Shown here in pieces: positions 21,398 to 27,507 of a DNA stretch of 27,507 bases (position 1 is the first letter of the stretch; each line of letters starts with the position of its first letter). The notes beneath the pieces were generated by a model. That model searched no databases, was not told the origin of the DNA, and saw only the letters and a program-made list of their open reading frames with translations. A program made the translations under genes and the position numbers. Origin of the DNA: Aureobasidium sp. EXF-3400 (lineage: Eukaryota > Ascomycota > Dothideomycetes > Dothideales > Saccotheciaceae); NCBI GenBank assembly GCA_024195585.1, contig SWBL01000492.1, positions 1 through 27,507 on the forward strand, written 5' to 3'.

Positions 21398-23082
21398 GAG
21401 GAAGAGGTGCAGCGAACACGCGAGCGCTGCAACGAAGCAATAGGACCGGATGGGGCAGCGATGATGGAGTACATCAAGACGGACGGTTGCCGAAGACTGG
21501 TATTAGGAAAGTAGTTTGATCCGCCGGACTCGACCAAGGAATGTCACGACTACGACGAGAGCGATGACCACGATGGTAGCGACAGGGAAGACAGCAATGA
21601 CCATCGCAGTCACCACGAGCGGTCCGAGAAGGTTCCGTGGGATAGATGCGGAGGCGGAAAAATCGCAGCAGGTATAGAACAAGTCAGACAGTCAGAAGTG
21701 GAGAGAGAGATGGTCGAAAAGGCTCTAGACGAGATGAAACCCGGGTGCTCGATATGTTGGATGAAGTCGGAAAGGCGAGACTCACACCTCGAGTACGGCA
21801 GTAAGGAGTGCGAGGGACGAGAGCTGACGGTGACAGACGAGGCTGACGAAACAACCATCACCGACGCTGATAAATTCCGGAAACAGATCAAGTACGCGAA
21901 AGCAAGCAAGGCTTGCACAAAGTGCGAGATCAGCCAGAGGATGTGCAACACAAGGGAAGATGCGAAACGCAAATGCCAATGGCCCGGAATCGCAGTACCA
22001 GTATTGATGACGACAGTACGGGATCCCATCGGGAGAAACATCATCCGGAAAGCTGGATTCGAACCGAAGCGAGTGATTGAGGAAGAGAAGGATGGGTGGA
22101 AGGCCTACGCGGTGTGGTGTGGACAGGCTCGGGAGCGACGGATATGGGGAGAGATGATGAGCAACTCGATGTGGGTGGTGAAGGAATTTCTGGTGTACAA
22201 GAGCGGAGAGAGGATGATGAGATTGAGGATGATGAGATTGAGGATTACATCACTTCACCGCCATCAAAGGACATTGATAATGACAATGCCAACGACACTT
22301 CATCATTCGAGGATCTGGATCTGGATCTGGACATGGACGAAGAGGACTTTATCATGATCGATGCCGGGACGATGGAAACGAGCGCTGGAGCATCTACCAA
22401 CAAGCCGGGAGATGATCAACAACAGGAGCGACAAGAAACCCTGGAGGCCAGAGCAACAGCAGTGGAAGAATTGGAACGAAGAGCAAAGATCCCAAAGGCA
22501 GTCAAGCGAGGTATTTGCTTGGAGATCAGCAGCAAGGAAGGATTCGAAGCAAAGCTATTAATGTATCGAGAATGTTGTACAGTGTGCAATTCACGATCTG
22601 GCAAGAGTGAGCGTGGGCACACGTGGAAGACTTGTCCGCTGGTCGAGACGATGGGACTGCTACAGAGGATGGAAAAGATGGACAGGGGGCTTGCAGCGAC
22701 GCAGATTGAGATGACGTCGGGTTGCAAGAAATGCTGGCGACCATGCATGTTGTGCGGGCAGTACAAGAAGCAGGTTTGAGCGACAGGTCTAGCAGAGGGA
22801 AGGTATATCAAGTGGGAGAAGCTATGGGGAAGAGGGTGCACAGGGAACAAAGAGATAGGTGAAGATTATCGGATCAGAGGAGAATTGAGAGCGGTAGCTC
22901 TAGGAGTGTTGATCAGTTTGAGGGAGGAGGTATGGGACTGGGTAGAAGAAGAGGTAGGAGGAAGCTCGGATTCCATGTCAACAGTGGAATGGTTGAGGAA
23001 GAAGAGCAAGATAGTGATGAGATTGAGGGAAGGGTGGGTTCAAAGTAGTCAGCTTCGCGATTTGATCTGGGCTTGGGGGTAG
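21398..23082 (+). pseudogene. Decayed zinc-rich C-terminal region resembling fungal RecQ-like helicases
   Basis: The plus strand carries a long cysteine-rich reading with no start and no helicase motifs: a C-terminal remnant. It begins EEEVQRTRERCNEAIG, then CRRLVLG with an in-frame TAG at 21512-21514. Next is zinc module 1 (CSIC...H...C, then CTKC...C), a block ending in MSNSMWVVKEFLVY, a frameshift near 22205, an acidic linker, and zinc module 2 (CTVC...H...C, then CKKCWRPCMLC). A TGA (22777-22779) follows, and the same frame resumes with a helical end that stops at 23082 (LRDLIWAWG). From memory this order matches the tail of fungal RecQ/telomere-linked-helicase-like proteins; I cannot confirm it here. 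The hAT truncation sits at its left edge and a retrotransposon at its right. Confidence 0.5.
22210..22239 (+). repeat. Two 15-bp direct repeats at the frameshift
   Basis: GAGGATGATGAGATT occurs twice in tandem (22210-22224, 22225-22239), with a partial third copy after it. In the correct frame it encodes acidic EDDEI repeats. The reading frame of the helicase-like relic changes immediately before it. Confidence 0.8.
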
Positions 23083-23090
23083 GGGTTAGG
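23075..23090 (+). repeat. Short telomere-repeat-like tract
   Basis: GGGGGTAGGGGTTAGG is a degenerate 2-3 copy TTAGGG-like tract at the junction between the helicase-like relic (ending 23082) and the 3' end of the retrotransposon. It is short and could be chance. Confidence 0.3.
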
Positions 23091-23395
23091 CAACGTTCTA
23101 TTTTACTTCTATATAGCTATACTCTGCTCCTAAATCAATGTATACATATGAGATAAGGAAAAAGTAGGTAAGAAAACCTCCGAAAATTTAGTATAGGAAG
23201 TGTAGGTAGGGCTAGGCCTTAGTTGGTACCGTAGCCCATCCAGTTTCTTGCTCGAAGGCGGATAAGAAGGACTAAGATATACTTATCTAGCCAATCGGAG
23301 GTGCTAGGAGGGAAGGACCTTTGCAACTCCTTATAGGTCTACGAGGTTTCTTTTCTAAGTAGGCCTCCTTAGCTAAGGATAAACGGTTTGAATGC

Positions 23396-25563
23396 CTAGC
23401 TAAGTACCCGGTATTTGTTCCTTTTTACCTGCTCTTCGGTCATAAGAGTGGCGTATAGGTCCTTCTTTGCCTATTTGTTTATTAGGGAGATGACTAAGAC
23501 GTCTAGGTATACTGTTCCCTTCGGATTGTCGATCCTAATATCTGTGCGAATGTCCCTATGGTCTCCTCTTGGTTCTAGAAAGACTTTGTTATCTAGGTTG
23601 GCTTGTAGGGCTGTTGCAAGAGCCTGGCAGATCTTGTCATGTTTAACTATAGTCTACGTTGTTCTTGCTCGGCAGGGATCTTCATGGCTAAAGGTGTAGG
23701 CTCTGTTACAGTGTCTACAAATGTCCTGTTCTTCTTCTAGAGTGGTTAGTAGCCGAATGCAGAGGGCAGCGGCTATATCCATGTCTGCAAGGAGTAAGGG
23801 TTGCGAGGTTGGTAGGGCTGTAAGCCATCGTCGGCCGAGGTAGGCTGCGTTTTCCATCCGGACTTCCTCTTACATCGGGGACAGTTTTTGTTGAATCTCA
23901 GCTAGGCGGGCCTTATGCAGTTTGTCTATTGCAGTGCGGTAAATCGTCCTAGCTGGGCCTGTGCTTGTAGGATCGATCTGTTGGTGTTCCATTGGGAACT
24001 GGGGGTCCTGTTGCGTAGACTGGGCGAGGAAGTAGGCTAGGCTATGTTGTGTGGGTTGGGCTGCTCTAGTTCTACTTCTGCCGCGGTCTTGTTACAAGTC
24101 GCTCTGGTCCTGTTGCAGATCGTCCTGGTCCTGTTGCGAGCCATCCTGATCCTGTTGCAGGTTGCTCTGGTCCTGCTGCAAGTCATCTTGTTCAATTAGG
24201 TCCTTAGGTTCGGGAGCGGCCCGGTCTGGCGAAGGGGATGGCTCTCGCGGTAGTCTCTAGAACAGCTTCGCTGGTAGAAACCTCTGTAAGGTGATATCTG
24301 CAATTGTTCGTGAATTCTGAAATGCCAGGCTGGCTGTTTCGGCATAGAGGGTGATGCCCAGTCCTCTCAGTCTTTTTGGTAGTGCTACGAGGTCTTGGTC
24401 TAGGGGTTTGCTATCTGTTGAGCCTTGTAGGTGTTTGACCATCTGTACCAGCCTTCGGTCAATGTCTTGGAGTTCCTCTTGTCCAGAGATGATGTAGACC
24501 TCATCGAGGTATGCTACAACTATAGGAAGGAGGAGCCTACGTCTAGCCGTCTTTGCAAGGTGTCTTTGTAGCTGTTGCAGCGTGTCCCGGATGGCCGAGG
24601 AGAACAGTAGGGGTCCTAGCGGGTCTCCTTGCCTCACGCCTTCCGACAAGATTATGACCGTTCCATCGTACATCACCAGCGCCGACGGCTCGTTGTATGC
24701 CCATTTTGCAGGCTTGCAGAATTCCGGGGCGTAGGTGAGCGCTACTGCCGAGACAGCTACTCGGGAGACTGAGTTGAAGGCGTTTTTGGAGTCTGCCGAG
24801 CAGACATGAGTGTATCCCTTTAGGTCGCGGTCAACTGCGTGTCGTAGTAGGTGGACAATTGGTTCTACGCCTCCTGGGCTCTGGACTCCGAGTTGGAAGG
24901 GGGCTAGTTGGTCTGTTGCAAACTGTTTGCGTAGTATGACCTTTGCAACCAGTCTGTAGATCATGTCTCCTACTGCAATAAGCCTTACCCCATTGTCCTC
25001 CTTGTCTGGGGCTACCAGATGGGACGCTATAAGAAGCTGGCTTCCTGGTGCCGAGCCGTTCTGGATCTGCTTGCAGAGTTGTAGCAGAAATTCCACCACT
25101 TGCGTGCGTTTGCATGCCTCTCGTAGGAGGGGTCTAAGGTAGCCTCTCTCAACCAGCCTTTGGGCTCTCCTAGTAGGGGTGTCCTTCTGGTTATTCGTGT
25201 GGCCTAGGTGTTCTTGGGCTTCTTCGGTTTCGACCTGTGTTGGTGGTAGCTTAAAGTCTGAGTACTGTTGCAGCGTGTACTTGACACTGAATGCCTCTGA
25301 TTGGATGCCAAGGGTTAGGCCGACCTTTGGTAGGAGTAGGAAGTCTAGCGGGTGCCTCTCTGTAGGTTGTTGGTTGTACTCTGCTGCACACCTTGCCGCA
25401 GCGTCTGCAAAGTAAGAGACTTGGCTACCACGGAAGGTGTGATCTCTCGCTTGGACATGGTTATAGCTAAACAGTTGTTGCAAGTACTTGTTGCGTGGTT
25501 GGAAGTTGTGGCAGCTATCTTGACCATGACCTCTTCCCCTAGTTGCATCGGCTACGTCGCTCG
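23396..25563 (-). pseudogene. RT-CCHC-RLE polyprotein pseudogene
   Basis: The frame is open from about 25563 to a TAG at 24257-24259. RT blocks are visible: DNGVRLIAVGDMIYRLVAK; CSADSKNAFNSV with the first catalytic Asp; EGVRQGDPLGPLLFS; and VVAYLDEVYIIS, where the usual YxDD is YLDE. A thumb-like part follows (LPKRLRGLGITL). Beyond the TAG the same frame continues through a 4 x 7-residue Gln repeat, a CCHC knuckle C-x2-C-x7-H-x4-C (CRHCNRAYTFSHEDPC, about 23670-23720), and an endonuclease-like segment with RTDIRIDN and YLDVLVIS (about 23480-23560). Further stops lie at 24092-24094, 23870-23872, 23654-23656, 23471-23473 and 23396-23398, all in one frame with no frameshift seen. It encodes target-primed insertion machinery but is inactive. 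Confidence 0.85.
24099..24182 (-). repeat. Four 21-bp tandem repeats encoding a Gln-rich heptapeptide
   Basis: Units 24099-24119, 24120-24140, 24141-24161 and 24162-24182 each read as (L/S)QQDQ(S/D)(N/G/D) on the minus strand. They form a low-complexity linker between the reverse transcriptase and the CCHC/endonuclease part. The next, fifth position has TAA where the repeat predicts CAA. Confidence 0.85.
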
Positions 25564-25581
25564 CCGATCAATCAGTGGAAA

Positions 25582-26248
25582 ATGGAGCAGAGAGACGCTT
25601 TGGACAGGTTCTTTTTGCGGTACCCGTCTTTTTCATATAACAGAAAGGCATCATCGCCTCAAGAGTTCTACCGTATGAGCAAACAGTTCAAGTGGGCAAA
25701 GAACAGTCTTGGCGAATATACACCCGAAAGCCAAGTAGCGTGGCAGAACTTTCGAATTACGATGGTTCAGACCTTCAACTCTGTGGTTTGGGTATACATA
25801 CGCAGTAGTATAACTTGATCAACTGGAAACGTGCAGGTCTGTGGCAGCGAGCGTTTGGCTGATCCTACCACAAACAACAAAGCTGCAAGCCTTCGATAGT
25901 CATCCTGCAGATGCATCCATCAGTCTTGCTATCGCACAGGGAGCCAATCAATCAATCAATTGACTTTGCTCCACTTCCTCTCGCGTCACTAGTTTGTTGG
26001 AAGGTCTACAGGCGTTTGGAGTAGTCCCACAATGCACAGATGCCGCAGAGTAAGTTGTCCTTCTTCCCTATGATGTGAACGGTCGGCCTTCTAGGAGCAA
26101 ACTCTCCCCGTATTACCTCTATGATTTAGTTAAATGCAGTTGCCAGATATCTTATAACCGCGCTATCGCTGCTTTGACCTTCAACACCGTCCTTCGTAGA
26201 TATCAAGTTCGATTGGTCGATCTAACCCTGAGCCAGCAAGGGAGCTGA
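25582..26248 (+). CDS. Fungal FFxxYPxFxY-domain gene or decayed copy, partly resolved exons
   Basis: Exon 1 starts at ATG 25582 and reads MEQRDALDRFFLRYPSFSYN, continuing with EFYRM, WAKN and AWQNFRITMVQTFNSVV. This matches, from memory, a widespread fungal domain of unknown function (FFxxYPxFxYxP, EFxRL, a central Trp, then AWxxFxxAlvxxFN). The expected next block (LxxLxxxxGVxPxxxxC) is found as LLEGLQAFGVVPQC in a 57-nt exon, 25993-26049, bounded by CACTAG and a perfect donor GTAAGT. The link between exon 1 and this exon is unresolved because the phases I tried do not join. After it, acceptor TAG at 26199 gives YQVRLVDL, like the family's HVNLVDL block, and a stop at 26246-26248. An alternative acceptor at 26235 instead joins the next gene in frame. 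It starts 19 bp from the retrotransposon frame, in the opposite direction. Confidence 0.5.
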
Positions 26249-26258
26249 TTCAACGGAT

Positions 26259-27361
26259 ATGGAAGCGCCGGCATCCATCGAGGACACAGACAGAGCTAAG
26301 AGACCGTACGGTGTTTTAGTGTATGCAAAGATCTCTCGCGAGATATCCGAGAATTTCGGATATGCACATGAAAAAGCGTGGCGTTCGGATCACTCCCAGC
26401 TGCAGGTAGGTGATGAGTTGTGATCGATTCAAGAATTATGCGTCGTCACAAATTAGTTCCGTGGCGTGACTTTTCAATACGTGCTTCCATCAGACGTGTG
26501 CGGGGCTTGGAAGGATAAATATGCGACGATGTCTCTACAAGTCACACATCCGTATTGAGCCAGAACAAGACTAATTCTATCCACAAAGATGCGCCGCAGG
26601 AAGAACAAAGAGTATTATGCGGTGCTTGAAGGGCACAGGCTCGCGCAGCCTACCATATATTCATCGTGGTCAGTGGATCTCCAGAACGAACATCTGTAAT
26701 GCATATCCTCAATACCCAAATTAGGGCAAAAGCACATGTTCGCACAACAGGTTACCGAACCAAGAGGAAGGTGATCTTCGAGGGTTTCCGTACTTTACGA
26801 GCAGCAGAGGGATTTATGCGCAGAAACTGTGGTTATTGCTACAAATTGGACATAAAGTCTGAGGAAGAGCAGACGACACCAGAGAGTGACGCCGTGGCCT
26901 ACTACGCGGTTGCTAATGGCCGAAAACCTGGTGTCTATCCAGACTATCCGTAGGTTTTTGCCACTGGACGGTATAACTTGATCTAATGGCCGAGACTCAG
27001 TTCTGTTGGTGGAGCCGAGCCACAGGTCTGCCAAGAGGCTCACAGCTGCCACGAAAGTTTCAGGTCCATGGAGCAAGCGAGGGAATTCATAGACAACTGG
27101 TGGACATGCTACCTGGACATCTTCGCAGAGATGACTTCAGAGCGGCTCCAAGCTGGATGGCGACCCTTGTCGAGTCACTTGACTTCGTTCGATGGTGATC
27201 TCAGACCGCCAGCTTCTGCATCAAGCGATAACCTAATAGAGCTGGCCGACACATTAGCTCATTTGGCAGTTCAGATTGTGCGGCGAGTTTTTTTCTCTAT
27301 CGACATACGATGTAGTTCGAACCAACGCAACTGCTATGCTGTTTCCAACCCAGGGTGCTAA
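26259..27361 (+). CDS. Tandem RNase H1 N-terminal (viroplasmin-like, hybrid-binding) domain protein
   Basis: The five-exon model is 26259-26405, 26457-26540, 26589-26668, 26725-26949 and 27001-27361; all phases agree, giving 298 aa. The 48-nt intron 26541-26588 has a GACTAAT branch site. Domain 1, about residues 83-129, reads YYAVLEGHRLAQPTIYSSW, then GFRTLRAAEGFM. Domain 2, about residues 153-200, reads YYAVANGRKPGVYPDYP, then SFRSMEQAREFIDNW; introns split both domains just after the Y/W block. These are RNase H1 N-terminal folds, which in RNase H1 bind RNA/DNA hybrids. No DEDD RNase H domain follows. The first 77 residues (VLVYAKIS...FGYAHEKAWRS) are unassigned and might be a third, worn copy. 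A shorter gene starting at 26589 is the conservative alternative. The 3' end may contain another intron. Confidence 0.68.
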
Positions 27362-27507
27362 TGTTCACGGTCCCTCTCACCAAGCCCCTTCTTGTTCTCG
27401 GTACAACGACTACACTTCTTTGCAGATGTGCTTTCAGTGGATGCAAAATCGTATCATCGCGATATCAACCCAACGCTCTACCCGGGGCTTCTCTTATTCT
27501 TGAATAT

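Larger units (their letters stand above)
23097..25563 (-). mobile_element. 5'-truncated non-LTR retrotransposon with restriction-like endonuclease
   Basis: The element is read on the minus strand. It contains, in order, a reverse transcriptase, a Gln-rich repeat linker, a CCHC zinc knuckle and a restriction-like endonuclease, the layout of early-branching non-LTR elements (R2, CRE, NeSL, HERO groups) and not of APE-type LINEs. The right edge is set where the RT frame closes (about 25563); no upstream zinc-finger or Myb region is present, so the copy is 5'-truncated. The left edge near 23097 is marked only by the end of the relic and a short A-rich string on the element strand. Confidence 0.8.

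Noticed and set aside
25943..25960. AATC tetranucleotide run
   Set aside because: Only about four units of a microsatellite inside a likely intron; no function indicated.
26343..26363. ATATCCGA-GAATT-TCGGATAT inverted repeat
   Set aside because: It lies inside a predicted coding exon and is short; probably chance.
1..27507. CRISPR array, rRNA genes or prokaryotic operons
   Set aside because: No regularly spaced repeats, rRNA-like blocks or Shine-Dalgarno-led gene runs; the gene structures are eukaryotic.

Overview
The window looks like nuclear DNA of a filamentous ascomycete (Pezizomycotina). The evidence is genes with several short introns of about 48 to 70 nt carrying GT...CTAAC/CTGAY...AG signals, fungal bZIP factors, a fungal microsomal P450, a hAT transposase of the fungal type, and a RecQ-like zinc-rich tail often met in fungal accessory or subtelomeric DNA. 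No prokaryotic, organellar, rRNA, convincing tRNA or CRISPR feature was seen. It reads as a gene-poor accessory region.

Layout. 1-4 kb: small orphan gene models on both strands, none recognised; the best is a two-exon gene at 1004-1581. 4.0-6.5 kb: two bZIP transcription factor genes facing tail to tail. 6.5-11.5 kb: mostly empty, with a decayed piece that resembles a short-chain dehydrogenase N-terminus (about 7.7-7.96 kb) and an unassigned proline-rich ORF (9.46-9.96 kb). 11.6-13.5 kb: a six-exon cytochrome P450 gene whose coding phases all join, using one GC-AG intron; the heme and ExxR motifs are intact but the I-helix oxygen-activation motif is not. 13.5-18.9 kb: no recognisable gene, only isolated exon-like pieces and one inverted-repeat cluster.

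18.96-25.56 kb is a stack of broken mobile DNA: a 5'-truncated hAT transposase (minus strand) with a dense WGGAGTGGAT-type repeat cluster at its 3' side; a decayed zinc-rich C-terminal piece resembling fungal RecQ/telomere-linked helicases (plus strand); a short TTAGGG-like tract; and a 5'-truncated non-LTR retrotransposon (minus strand) with an R2/CRE-type layout of reverse transcriptase, CCHC knuckle and restriction-like endonuclease. The retrotransposon has YLDE where YxDD is expected and carries stop codons that mostly look like C-to-T changes of Gln codons.

25.58-27.36 kb: directly beside the retrotransposon lies a compact plus-strand block. It holds a fungal FFxxYPxFxY-type domain exon and a five-exon model encoding two tandem RNase H1 N-terminal (viroplasmin/hybrid-binding) domains with no RNase H catalytic domain. 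The splice phases allow these to be one gene. This block is the most interesting part of the window.
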